Under the pieces are notes generated by a model. The model searched no databases. It had not been told where the DNA came from and was given only the letters and a program-made list of their open reading frames with translations. Of a stretch of 46,411 nt of DNA, positions 34,999 to 43,762 are shown in pieces (position 1 is the stretch's first letter; every line of letters begins with the position of its first letter). Both the position numbers and the translations under genes were made by a program. This DNA is from Symsagittifera roscoffensis. Lineage: Eukaryota; Xenacoelomorpha; Acoela; Convolutidae. Where the stretch lies: contig NW_026971650.1 in the NCBI RefSeq assembly GCF_963678635.1, positions 64,001 through 110,411 on the forward strand. The letters run 5' to 3'.

Positions 34999-35370
34999 AT
35001 GAATAAAACCAAAACAAGCACCACAGCAAATGCAGATAAAGATTTTGGTGATTGCTATTTCGATATTTCGGAAAACAGTAAAAGACTAGTGCGTGCTACA
35101 TTGAAAACATATGACCAAACTGGAACTTATGTATTCCTGAAAGTTTTCAAAAAAGCAACTGAAGGCGCTGAATTTGAATGTGTACAAAGACTTTCCTTAA
35201 GCATCGAAGAATTTTCAAAATTACTAAAGTCGGGAAAGTCAATCCGAGCGCAAACAGGTGAAATTTCTGATACTGTCGAAAACAAAGACAAACCACAATC
35301 TAACTGTAAACGAGCCAGGAAATCTCAACTTTCCTCAAACACAAACGATTTCAAGCACGACTCGAATTAA
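34999..35370 (+). CDS. Small protein, possible PC4-like ssDNA-binding domain
   Basis: The 123-aa frame opens the plus-strand block. Residues ~20-75 (CYFDISENSKRLVRATLK, YVFLKVFKK, LSLSIEEFSKLLKSG) have the strand-strand-strand-helix order and the final L-S-x-E-E-F-x-K-L helix of PC4/p15 transcription cofactors. The tail is basic and Ser-rich. PC4-like proteins bind single-stranded DNA, which would suit replication or late transcription. The likeness is by pattern only, and a lineage-specific protein is the alternative. The ATG follows a short AT-rich leader and the gene ends 14 bases before the next ATG. Confidence 0.5.
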   Translation: MNKTKTSTTANADKDFGDCYFDISENSKRLVRATLKTYDQTGTYVFLKVFKKATEGAEFECVQRLSLSIEEFSKLLKSGKSIRAQTGEISDTVENKDKPQSNCKRARKSQLSSNTNDFKHDSN

Positions 35371-35384
35371 TTTTCCTTTACAAA

Positions 35385-36171
35385 ATGGCAGAAGCTATGT
35401 TCGAAGTTGTGTTACCTGATTATTTCAAAAAATTTCAACCAAGTTTCAAATTTGTTATCACTGAAAAAATTCCTAATTTATCTACTTTTAAAAATTATGC
35501 TTTTGGAAGCCTCTTCAAATCTGAATATTGCCCTTTTTCAGTCGAGAATGAAAAAAAAATCAATACCATATATTGATTCAAGTAGATTCAGAGGAACAAT
35601 TAAACCAATTTTTTCCTTCCCAAAAATGTTTCAGTGTTCCTTGTATTTTCACTTGCTTCAAATACTTAGTTTCTCCTGCTAAAGATGTCAAAGGAAACGG
35701 TGAGTTATTTGACAAGCTTAAACTAGCTCTCACTTATTCAGCACAACCTGTTGCAGCCAATCTCGATTTGTTAGATTTCACTGCAATCAAAAAAAGTTTA
35801 CCCAATTTATTGCTTTCTGCAACATCATCTAACAAACAAACTTCACCAAATCAAAACGTCTGCAAGAAATCTCCGGCCGTTGGGGACAGAAACGAATTGA
35901 TAATACAGTTACGCCTGCTGCATCGTCGACGTCAAACTAATCCGTAAGAATTTCGACTTCAGTTTCAAAGAAACATACAGAAAGCAGAGATGTTCAAACA
36001 GATGAGATGAATACAGAAACTTTGAAAAGATTTGAAAGTTTAATTAATGGACCCCATTCTGCCGCTTTTTGCAAAATAATGGATATTTTGACAAGTGGAT
36101 ATGGAAAACTTGATGTAGATACTGATGTGCTATTTGCGAAATTTATTGTTGAAGAGAAAGTTAAGTTTTAA
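35385..36171 (+). pseudogene. Unrecognised element gene broken by frameshifts
   Basis: Coding signal passes through all three frames: 35385-35575, about 35555-35880, then to the TAA at 36169-36171. The first change is next to an A9 run at 35551-35559. The second is near 35870-35890, and the last frame has an in-frame TAA at 35938. Readable parts include FEVVLPDYFKKFQPSFKFV, QLNQFFPSQKCFSVPCIF and HSAAFCKIMDILTSGYGKL. The intact form would be about 260 aa. No domain is recognised. Confidence 0.5.
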
Positions 36172-36203
36172 TTGATACTTTTCATTATTCCCTTTTTATT
36201 ATA

Positions 36204-37223
36204 TTGAGTTCAGTAAACAAGATTTCAACTTTCGATTTAAAACTCATTCATGAAATTTTTATAGACTTAAAATCACAATATCCAGACAAATCAGTCAGAT
36301 TTCAGTATTTTTTAGCCACTTGTTTGTATTTGGATGCTGATATTAATTTGGATTTTGTTTTGAAAAACAGACCATATGGTGGTTTAATTGGAATAGACAA
36401 TTCGTCGCTCGACAAACACTTGAAACATTTCAAATTTCTTAGAATACATGCTATATTGCATGACGCAGCGGGATATTTGCAAGAAAAAAATCATACCGGT
36501 CCTGGGTACACATATGTTTTGCCTTGTCCAATAAAAAACTGTTACCTGGGTCACGTGACAGGTATTGCGTTTTGCTTATTTCTTAAAGCATTCAAACCAA
36601 AGTTATTTCATTTGTTGGAATGTTGAGTGAAAGTCATGTTAACCCAAAGAAAGAAAACTAAAAAATTGTTTTTCAACCATCTCATTATTTTAGATATTGA
36701 GGGATTTAAATGTGGCAAGAAACCTTTGATCATAAAGGAACTTTCCGTTTGCTCTGCTAATACAATTGATACAATTCATTTTCTGCCACCAATCCAATTC
36801 AACAATTTATCAAAAGAAGAGAAAAAAGCGTACAATTGGGTATCTAAATTTCTACACGGACTTCGTTGGGACGAAGGTGAATACCCTTACTCATACTTGG
36901 ATCAAATTTTTGACAGCATTCGTTTGAGGAACCCAAATTCCCATTTTTTTGCTAAAGGTACACAAAAATCTGTTTTATTAGCTGAATACTTGAAATTACC
37001 CGTGACAAATTTGGAAGATTTTGGCTGCCCAAAGATTGAACAGTTATTGGGTCAAGAAAAACATATTTGCAAACGACATTCTCATTTACTTCCCTCACAT
37101 CAATTATTAAAGCATTGTACCCGTAGAAAATCCAAAGTTTTTTTCGATTGGTTACAAAATGAACTGTCCAATGATGCAAACAACCTTATCTCCAAATTTG
37201 TTGGTTTACGCTTCAATGACTAA
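36204..37223 (+). pseudogene. RNase H-like 3'-5' exonuclease-like protein with an internal stop
   Basis: A single frame runs the whole length, interrupted only by TGA at 36624-36626. The N-terminal part is unrecognised and has no ATG in its first codons. The C-terminal part (from 36627) has LDIEGFKCGKKPLIIKEL, HGLRWDEGEYPYSYLDQI, FAKGTQKSVLLAEYL and NLEDFGCPKI. This pattern is common in invertebrate hypothetical proteins with an RNase H-like fold. The D-x-E in LDIEG could be the first motif of a DEDD exonuclease. It overlaps the next start codon (ATGACTAA at 37216). It may replace a polymerase-linked proofreading function, but that is conjecture. Confidence 0.5.
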
Positions 37224-37503
37224 TCAGAGTCCTGAAAACAATTTAACACCAAGAATTAAAGTTACTCTTACGCGGACAGGCATATTAGATTGTCGAGGAA
37301 AACCTCTCCTGCAAAAACTTGAACAAATTACACTGAACGATATCGAAATCGACAATTTACGGAAATTTTTTACAGTTCTTGACTACTTTCACCTGTACAA
37401 TGTCCAGACTCCAGGAATTTCGCCAGTCAATTCCGTTGTTCAATCTCAACCTGGAAGGGCTGCAACCTCAGGTGGGAGAGAGAAGACAAATCCATTTGCA
37501 TGA
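37216..37503 (+). CDS. Small element protein, unrecognised
   Basis: The 95-aa frame starts at an ATG overlapping the preceding stop. The N-terminus is strand-rich (PRIKVTLTRTGILDCRG) followed by ITLNDIEIDNLRKFFTVLD, then a Gly/Ser tail. It overlaps the next gene by about 100 bp in another frame, so the tail could be the product of a frameshift. No family is recognised. Confidence 0.4.
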   Translation: MTNQSPENNLTPRIKVTLTRTGILDCRGKPLLQKLEQITLNDIEIDNLRKFFTVLDYFHLYNVQTPGISPVNSVVQSQPGRAATSGGREKTNPFA

Positions 37504-37699
37504 CCATCAGCTTCCAGCTGAACTGAAAGAATTAGTCAAAACTGATAACGTTGAGGAAATACATTTAGTTCAAGCCACTATCAGAGTTGCTGCTCATTTT
37601 GTTGTAAAGTTCAAATCTAATTGTAACCATGACAAATTCACAAAATATGAGTTTTTCTTCATTGAACGAGGAGTTGATTTGCCTGTTGAACCGAAATGA
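37400..37699 (+). CDS. Small paralogous protein, first copy
   Basis: The 99-aa frame contains LPAELKELVKTDNVEEI and AAHFVVKFKSN. The same order (LPKELSDEISTGNVEKI, IARYIIKYKPN) appears in the gene at 37798, so the two are tandem paralogues. Both are small and strand/helix mixed with no signal peptide. The likely role is unknown. It is followed by a palindromic AATAAATATATTTATT that could end transcription. Confidence 0.5.
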   Translation: MSRLQEFRQSIPLFNLNLEGLQPQVGERRQIHLHDHQLPAELKELVKTDNVEEIHLVQATIRVAAHFVVKFKSNCNHDKFTKYEFFFIERGVDLPVEPK

Positions 37700-37734
37700 C
37701 GAATCACATACATATACCAAGTTTTGTGAATCAT

Positions 37735-37750
37735 AATAAATATATTTATT
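37735..37750. terminator. Palindromic poly(A) signal AATAAATATATTTATT
   Basis: A perfect 16-bp palindrome carrying AATAAA on both strands, 36 bp after the stop at 37699 and 48 bp before the next ATG. A polyadenylation signal is plausible, but the sequence is AT-rich enough to occur by chance. Confidence 0.3.
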
Positions 37751-37797
37751 GATTATCTTCATTTTCTTTTGATCTTGTGTGATTACTAGTTGCTAAC

Positions 37798-38094
37798 ATG
37801 TCGTGTTTGAAAATTCAAAACTTCAAAAAAATATTTTTGCCAAAAGAAAACATACAAAATGTGAGTTTAACAGGTGAGAATTTACCAAAAGAGTTATCAG
37901 ACGAAATCAGTACCGGAAACGTAGAAAAAATTGTTCGGATACTTCTGACAGACAAAAACATAGCAAGATATATAATAAAATACAAACCAAACGGCAATAG
38001 ATCAGAGAGAAAAAAAGGCGATTGGTATGCAGTTTTAACTATCAACCTTGATACAAATAAGCAAAAAAAGTCTTCCAGTAAACATGGAAATTGA
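37798..38094 (+). CDS. Small paralogous protein, second copy
   Basis: The 98-aa frame is intact. It shares LP-x-EL, GNVEKI and YIIKYKPN positions with the gene at 37400. The C-terminus is Lys/Ser-rich. It overlaps the next gene start by 11 bases, as is common in this block. Duplication within the element, with divergence, is inferred. Confidence 0.55.
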   Translation: MSCLKIQNFKKIFLPKENIQNVSLTGENLPKELSDEISTGNVEKIVRILLTDKNIARYIIKYKPNGNRSERKKGDWYAVLTINLDTNKQKKSSSKHGN

Positions 38095-38374
38095 AGAAAC
38101 CACCACTGTTGAGAAAAATGATTGCGACTTTGTAGACATTGGTGGTGCCGAACAGTCTTTATCTCACGAAAACAGATCTTGGAAATTTTGTAATTCTGTT
38201 TCTCTTCCGTCTGCAGAAGTTGTCTTTTTCACACAAGTCTGTTTCATTTTCATTTTGCTCTCTTTATCTATTTCAAAATTGTCTTTTTACAATCTTAGTT
38301 GTGACGAGACTGCCATTTGGCTTTCAATACTATCCAGTACAGTTGGTTACATGTTACCCAATCCCAAGTTATAA
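38084..38374 (+). CDS. Two-helix membrane protein of Maverick-like elements
   Basis: 96 aa from the ATG at 38084. The N-terminal 50 residues are acidic and polar. Then LPSAEVVFFTQ leads into a first hydrophobic segment (VCFIFILLSLSI), followed by a second (AIWLSILSSTVGYML), and the protein ends PNPKL. The LP-EV-FF-Q and LSS-GY-LPNP words recur in a small conserved protein next to the ATPase gene in related animal elements. The sequence predicts two membrane passes. A role in virion membrane or egress is a guess. It ends two bases before the ATPase ATG. Confidence 0.65.
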   Translation: MEIEETTTVEKNDCDFVDIGGAEQSLSHENRSWKFCNSVSLPSAEVVFFTQVCFIFILLSLSISKLSFYNLSCDETAIWLSILSSTVGYMLPNPKL

Positions 38375-38376
38375 TA

Positions 38377-39069
38377 ATGAATAAGATCATTTCAACAAAA
38401 GATCGTCTGTTTATGTCCGTTTCAGGTCCCTCGGGATCTGGCAAAACTGATTTAATTTTTCAAATATTTCTCAAAGGTACATTCTATCCATCATATAACA
38501 AGATATTTTATTTTTATCTTCACGATCAACCCAAATACCGTTCCTTTGTTTCTCACAACAAATTTGATATTGAATTTATAAAATTGTCCAGCTTTGAAAT
38601 TATTAATAACTTGCGGGATTGTATGATTGTCTTTGATGATACCTGTGAAGAAATTTTTAATGAAAAAGATTTTGTTAAATTAGCTACAGCAGGCCGACAT
38701 AAAAATGTTCATGTTATTTATGTCAAGCACAATTTATTTCAGCAAAGTAAGCAATCACGTACAATAGATTTGAATACAACTCACTTAATTTTGTTCAAAT
38801 CACCTCGAGACATTCAACAAATTGATTATTTAGGCAGACAGTTGAATAATGCAAAATTCCTCCGTCATGCGTATCAGTTGGCAACGAAAGAAGATTTCGG
38901 TCATCTGTTGATAGACTTGGATCCCAAAACTTCAGAATGTCTTCGTTATTCGTCAAACATAGTTCCACCATCACCAACCATTTTCTATTTACCATCCTCA
39001 AAAGCAGTTATCACATCTCTTGAAAATGAAAGAGAAAGTATTATGTATATTGAAGCAAATGCTGAATAG
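38377..39069 (+). CDS. A32/FtsK-HerA-type genome-packaging ATPase
   Basis: 230 aa from the ATG at 38377, which directly follows the preceding gene. An upstream in-frame ATG at 38317 lies inside that gene and is less likely. Walker A is GPSGSGKT near residue 18-25 and Walker B is MIVFDDTCEE near residue 84-93. A downstream HVIYVKHNLFQQ stretch is typical of the sensor/arginine region. Length and order match the packaging ATPases of Polintons, adintovirus-like elements and NCLDV A32. It would pump DNA into capsids. The reading frame is intact and overlaps the next start (ATG at 39059). Confidence 0.88.
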   Translation: MNKIISTKDRLFMSVSGPSGSGKTDLIFQIFLKGTFYPSYNKIFYFYLHDQPKYRSFVSHNKFDIEFIKLSSFEIINNLRDCMIVFDDTCEEIFNEKDFVKLATAGRHKNVHVIYVKHNLFQQSKQSRTIDLNTTHLILFKSPRDIQQIDYLGRQLNNAKFLRHAYQLATKEDFGHLLIDLDPKTSECLRYSSNIVPPSPTIFYLPSSKAVITSLENERESIMYIEANAE

Positions 39070-39316
39070 TCGCCATTGTAGATCAATTTTGACAGGAGCT
39101 GATTCAAATTTTATTAGATTTCTTTGCGATTGTTTTGTGATTGTTTTTCTGGGAGATGTTCCAGCTAACAAAAGTTTCATCGAGAGTAAGAAAATACCAT
39201 TTGGAAAAATTGTTGACCCTAAGTTTAGTATCCGAGAAAAACGAAAAGTTTTGGCAAACAATATTTCACTGGTTAAATCAATCGGAGAATCGTGTTACAT
39301 TTACCTGAAAAACTAG
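39059..39316 (+). CDS. Small conserved protein downstream of the ATPase
   Basis: The 85-aa frame starts inside the end of the ATPase gene. It has FIRFLCDCFVIVFLGDVP in the first half and a basic IREKRKVLANN stretch in the second. A short protein with the same start (C-E/D-C, then a Lys-rich half) follows the ATPase in related animal elements. In those the C-terminus is usually Gly/Leu-rich, but here it ends differently (SIGESCYIYLKN). Its function is unknown; a virion or DNA-binding component is possible. Confidence 0.5.
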   Translation: MLNSRHCRSILTGADSNFIRFLCDCFVIVFLGDVPANKSFIESKKIPFGKIVDPKFSIREKRKVLANNISLVKSIGESCYIYLKN

Positions 39317-39326
39317 AACCTCAGGC

Positions 39327-39928
39327 ATGTATGCTGAAAAATTCATCCTCATTCCTCGAAAAACATATGCTCCAGATGAAAAAACTGCACCACAATCTCA
39401 AATCCTTCATAATCCATTAACTAACGACAAATCATCTCAACTCAATTACATACAACGATTTCGAGAACGAAATATCAGCCGTGACTCTCCACCACCAATA
39501 AACCCAACATCTCCTATTCCTTTAACCCCTAATAATGTTGTACCAAATCTTCGAAAAAGAAATTTATCTGCACTTACTAATTTCAGTGATGATGGTGATG
39601 ATGAATCAGAAAAAAATTTTGAATCATACAATTCACTGCAGCAAACAAGCTCAAAGAGAACAGAAAAAAACGATGAAAAAAGTAATGAAAAACCGCTGAA
39701 GTGTTTCGAAAGGTTATGGAATCCATTCAAGAGCTATTGGAAGCTAATAAATTGGAAAGGGCAAACATCGTGCTAAAGCAGTTGTTCAAAGTTGAATCCT
39801 TGACTTTAGACGTTGACGGATATGTTTTAATTCAAGGAAAACCAACACTCGTTAAAATTGAATCTTTTTTGTACGATACACAGCAAAACACAAAAAAACT
39901 TGAGGGTGTTTTTATCCACAAATTTTGA
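39327..39928 (+). pseudogene. Conserved element protein with a central frameshift
   Basis: Two frames overlap at about 39700-39720. The first (ATG 39327) starts EKFILIPRKTY and continues through a Pro/Ser/Asp-rich middle to KPLKCFERL. The second carries SIQELLEANKLERANIVLKQ, LDVDGYVLIQGKP and KKLEGVFIHKF. In related elements a single protein begins with the K-x-ILIP motif, has a disordered middle and ends with a strand-rich G-x-I-x-G-x-x-I domain. This gene therefore looks frameshifted. Its position is between ATPase and integrase. The role in virion or gene expression is not known. Confidence 0.55.
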
Positions 39929-39967
39929 AAGAACTGAATCTTGATCCTAGCTTAGTGTCCAACACTT

Positions 39968-40246
39968 ATGCCAAACAGATTCTCTAAGCCCTCAACTTCT
40001 TCCTCCTTCGTCTCCGACGACAACCCGACAACTGAGTACTCGAAGAGATCTAAACCCTCCTCTTCGAAGACTCGATCGACAACTCTCAAACCCAAAACCA
40101 AGCAATCCGACAAAAGAAAAACCCAGAAAAAAGAATTTTTCCCCACCACCAACGACGACGATGACGACGATGATAAAAACTATGAAAGCAGTAAAGAATC
40201 GTTTGCGACGACGTCAACAAAAGAATGGAAATCCTACTATCAGTGA
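39968..40246 (+). CDS. Ser/Lys-rich small frame before the integrase
   Basis: A 92-aa low-complexity frame, rich in Ser, Lys and Thr, with an acidic DDDDDDD run near residue 65. It overlaps the integrase start by 86 bp in another frame. It may be a separate small basic protein or the frameshifted N-terminus of the integrase. The codon content of its acidic run is GAC/GAT only. I cannot assign a function. Confidence 0.35.
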   Translation: MPNRFSKPSTSSSFVSDDNPTTEYSKRSKPSSSKTRSTTLKPKTKQSDKRKTQKKEFFPTTNDDDDDDDKNYESSKESFATTSTKEWKSYYQ

Positions 40247-41165
40247 AGAAAAGAAACTCAAATTACTCTACACGAAAGGTCCAGCTGCATTTGGTAGCGT
40301 TAAAAATTTAACAAATGCTAGTCAACTCTCACCAAAAAAAGTTACAAAATTTCTGAGATCTCAATCATCACATACAAAGTATGGAGTGTTTCGTAAAACA
40401 TATCCTCGGCTAAAAGTGATAGTTAACGATATCAACGAAATTTGGTCTCTTGACTTGGCTTATGTTGATAAATTGGCTAAATATAACCGAGGGGTACGAT
40501 ATTTGTTAGTTGCTGTCGATTGTCTCTCTCGCTACTTACGAGTGGAACCCCTGAAGACCAAATATGCTAAGGAAACAACCGAAGCTTTCAAAAAAATGAT
40601 CAAAACAAAACAACCAAAAAAAGTTTGGGTTGACAAAGGCACCGAGTTTAAAGGAGAGTTCGAAAAGTTATGTACTAAACGAGAAATCATCAAATACAAT
40701 ACTCACAGTGAAAAAAAATCTGCGTTTGCCGAAAGAAACATTCGATCGCTGAAAAGTATTATGTACAAATACTTGGAGTTTGAATGGACTTACAAATATA
40801 TTGAAAAATTACAAAGTTTTGTTCAAACGATTAACTCACGCGTTAATAGAGTAACAAAATTGGCTCCAAACAAGGTCACAAGAAAACATGTACCTGCTTT
40901 AGTTTCATTAATTGCAAACAGTTCATCGAAGTTGGTACAGAAACCAAAATTTTATGTTGGTGACTATGTGCGAATAGCGAAGACTGACTTGCCTTTTAGA
41001 AAAGGTTACAAGCAGATTTTTACAGACGAAGTTTTTGAAATAGTTGCCATTCCTACTGTAAACCCTCCAACATACAGTCTCATTGATGCGGAAAAGGAAG
41101 AAATCAGCGGAAAAATTTATGAAAAAGAACTTAGTTTAATAGAAACAAAGCTGATTATAACGAAA
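40161..41165 (+). CDS. Retrovirus-like integrase (F54H12.3 type)
   Basis: About 335 aa up to the internal Met at 41166. An ATG at 40182 is an alternative start. The core has IWSLDLAYVDKLA with the first catalytic Asp near residue 98, then LLVAVDCLSRYLRVEPL. VWVDKGTEF holds the second Asp near residue 160, and SAFAERNIRSLKS holds the Glu near residue 195. The C-terminal part shows FYVGDYVRI, FRKGYKQIFTDEVFEI, PTYSLID and EISGKIYEKEL, the SH3-like domain of Maverick integrases. The C. elegans protein F54H12.3 is the namesake. The enzyme inserts the element into host DNA. There is no stop at the usual end, so it reads on into the next gene. Confidence 0.85.
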
Positions 41166-42034
41166 ATGGGCAGTGATGAGTTTACTGTACATTTGATTTC
41201 AACAGCATCAATGGATTATTTCCCTGACAACACTTTGGCCAGTTTTAGAAATTTTTGTAAAGAAGAAATAGCTTTAGACGGAGATTGGAGAGTTGCTCTC
41301 TCAGAAATAATTTTCCCCACAAAATTAAACAATGTTACTGATGAGGAATTTACGTACTTCAGAGCATCCGAAGTAGTAGCCAGTAAATCCAACGCTGGCA
41401 ATCGGAATACAATTTCCAGACCCTACTATGGCGAAAAAGTTTTTATCAAATCAGGAGAGTACACTTTTATAGAACAATTGATTAATGAGATAAAAACAAA
41501 ACTCAAAGACAAAATTCATTTTGATGCGAGTCCTCAAGAAATCACGAATAGCATGAGCATTTGGATGAACGCAAATGAAGGAATCTCATTCCCAAGTCCC
41601 CAAATACCCAGTCTGTTAGGCTACAATGCAAAGCTTGATGAGAACGGTGAATATCACATTGGTTACAAAATGATACCCTCCTTCGATGCATCTTATGAGG
41701 GAAACGAACTGTACGAATCTCATTTCCCATATGACTTATCAAGTGGGACAAGTCTAATTTTTGTCTATATTGACATTATTCAATACCAAACTGTTGGTGA
41801 TGCAAAGGCCCCATTGTTACGCATCATTGATTCAAATAGACGCATCAAAAACGGTAGTGCCTGCAGCATTGAACCTAATCATCGAAAAAACTTCACTAAT
41901 TTAGACTACAAAAATTATTCACTTCATCTGTACAATCAATATCGGTACAGTTGCGCACAGAAACTGGAAGACTAGTGCCCTTTGCAGGAACTGGTAAAGT
42001 TGTGTTGACTCTAAAATTCAAGCGCTTTGATTGA
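41166..42034 (+). pseudogene. Putative virion (minor capsid-like) protein, fused to integrase and frameshifted near its end
   Basis: Begins at an in-frame Met right after the integrase domain and reads DEFTVHLISTASMDYFPDN, LDGDWRVALSEIIFPTK and then strand-rich sequence for ~270 residues. This order (tolerates F-P-x-N-T, W-x-VAL-E-x-FP) is that of a strand-rich protein next to the capsid gene in related elements, likely a minor capsid or penton-like component. The open frame stops at 41975. The next frame over, from about 41930, supplies the usual end (GRLVPFAGTGKVVLTLKFKR) up to TGA 42032-42034, so one frameshift is present. Confidence 0.6.
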
Positions 42035-42040
42035 AAACCA

Positions 42041-42463
42041 ATGGAACAATATTATGCAAAGCAAGCTTCACTTCCTCATTTCTCTGGACACTACCGACAA
42101 CGCGGCAGTGGATTTGGCGCTTTGGCTGCTGGTATTGGTCGTGTTGCTATACCGTTTGCACGACGGGTTATTCTACCGGCTGCGAAAAAACTGGGCAGAG
42201 AACTTTTAATGAGTGCAGCGCCAGAACTAATTGATGTCGCTATGAAAAAGAAGTCTCCTAAACAAGCATTGAAAAACACTGTCACAAAAACTGCAAGAAA
42301 ACAACTCGGTGGTGGTAGACGTCGTCATCGAAAGACACCAATGAATGGATTACGAAGAAGAAGGTCAGTAGGGGCTCGAAAAAGAAAAACAACCATTCGA
42401 AGAAAAACCAGACCAGTGAGAAGTCGAGCAGATTTTTTCTCAAACATAAAAAATGATCGCTAA
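42041..42463 (+). CDS. Arg/Lys-rich core-like virion protein
   Basis: 140 aa, starting seven bases after the previous stop. The N-terminus is aromatic with Gly repeats (YRQRGSGFGALAAG), followed by an amphipathic stretch (IPFARRVILPAAKKLGREL). The C-terminal 50 residues are dominated by Arg and Lys (GGGRRRHRK, RRRRSVGARKRK). This resembles core/pVI-pX-like proteins of adenovirus-type and Maverick systems, which bind DNA or disturb membranes. The role is inferred from composition and position. It overlaps the capsid gene start by 11 bases. Confidence 0.6.
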   Translation: MEQYYAKQASLPHFSGHYRQRGSGFGALAAGIGRVAIPFARRVILPAAKKLGRELLMSAAPELIDVAMKKKSPKQALKNTVTKTARKQLGGGRRRHRKTPMNGLRRRRSVGARKRKTTIRRKTRPVRSRADFFSNIKNDR

Positions 42464-43760
42464 TTTGTTACCCAATGAAGCTACCCATAGCTCTCTGGAT
42501 TTGTTTGAAAAACAACCTCTTTTGATTACTTTTGAAAACGCTTTTGATCAAAAAATTGGACCTGTCTATTCACCTAATGGACCAATGCTTGAATTTGAAA
42601 TCACCGGTGACCGTAATAATTTTGTTGACCTGCAAAAAATTTATTTGGAAATACGATGCAAAGTAACGCAATCAAATGGAGCTGATCTGCGATACGACAA
42701 CACTGATCCTACTGTGTCTGATTCACCGTTCCTCGTAAACAACTCCCTGTATTCTCTTTTCTCTGACTGTACCCTCTCTGCTAATGGACTCAAAATCTCA
42801 AATGCCAATAGTAATTTTGCGCATAAAAGCTTTATTGGAACAGAATTTTCTAACAGCAAAGGAGCCAAGGACTCATGGCTTAAGTGTCAGGGATATCGTT
42901 TTGAAAACAATCCCGCTGCAATAGATGCAGCTGATTTCACATCTCAACGAGAACTGGTCCGTGAATCGAGGGAAATTTGGTTCTATGGACCCGCTGGAGT
43001 TGATTTTTTCACATGTGACAAGCATTTGTTGAGCGGTGTTACCCTCAGACTTTCCTACAGACGTTCTCATGAAGACTTTCTCATTATATCGGAAGATGCT
43101 GCCAAGCATTACAAGCTGCAAATACTCGAAGCGAACCTATATGTTAGAAAAATGACTGTGACTGACCATGTGCTCTCTGCCATTGAATCAACTTTGCTCA
43201 AAACTCCTGCGAACTACCCATATCAAGAAGAAATTACAAAAACGTTTCTTGCAACAGCTGGTCAGCGCAGCTGGCAACAGGAAGATATTTTTGCTCGTGA
43301 ACCGGTGAGACAAATTATCATAGCATTGAACACAAATAATGCATTTCTAGGAACAAACCGAACGAATCCTTTTCATTATCAAAAATTTGGATTGGAGCAA
43401 GTTACTTTGAGACGAAATGGTTTACCAATAGCAAGTACACCAATCAGTACACAAGATCATAAACGTCTCTTCTTCAACACACTATCAGCGCTGGGTTTGT
43501 TGCACTGCGGGCTGGGAATCACTCTGGATAACTACCAACAGCACTTTATTATGTGTTTTGATCTCAATAGCACACAGCAGGCAGCTCATGACTTCTTGCA
43601 TCCAGATCTTACTAACTGCTCAGTTTCACTCGATCTTCAATTCTCAAACGCTTTGACAGCAAACCTGGAAATTTTTGTTTGGGGTATACGCTCATCCAAT
43701 GTATTTATTACCTCCGACCGCAAAGTTACAAAGAACGTCCTTCCCATTTCGACAGTCTGA
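42453..43760 (+). CDS. F54H12.2-type protein, candidate capsid protein
   Basis: 435 aa, intact. The N-terminus has SSLDLFEKQP, then GPMLEFEITGDRNNFVDLQK and YLEIRCKVTQSNG, followed by NSLYSLFSDCTLSANG. This is the pattern of the protein annotated as F54H12.2-like in many invertebrate genomes, always near the F54H12.3-type integrase. The strand-rich, aggregation-free sequence and the lack of signal peptide fit a jelly-roll capsid protein. The identification as major capsid is inference; its size is short for a double jelly-roll. It abuts the protease gene (stop 43760, ATG 43763). Confidence 0.75.
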   Translation: MIANLLPNEATHSSLDLFEKQPLLITFENAFDQKIGPVYSPNGPMLEFEITGDRNNFVDLQKIYLEIRCKVTQSNGADLRYDNTDPTVSDSPFLVNNSLYSLFSDCTLSANGLKISNANSNFAHKSFIGTEFSNSKGAKDSWLKCQGYRFENNPAAIDAADFTSQRELVRESREIWFYGPAGVDFFTCDKHLLSGVTLRLSYRRSHEDFLIISEDAAKHYKLQILEANLYVRKMTVTDHVLSAIESTLLKTPANYPYQEEITKTFLATAGQRSWQQEDIFAREPVRQIIIALNTNNAFLGTNRTNPFHYQKFGLEQVTLRRNGLPIASTPISTQDHKRLFFNTLSALGLLHCGLGITLDNYQQHFIMCFDLNSTQQAAHDFLHPDLTNCSVSLDLQFSNALTANLEIFVWGIRSSNVFITSDRKVTKNVLPISTV

Positions 43761-43762
43761 AA

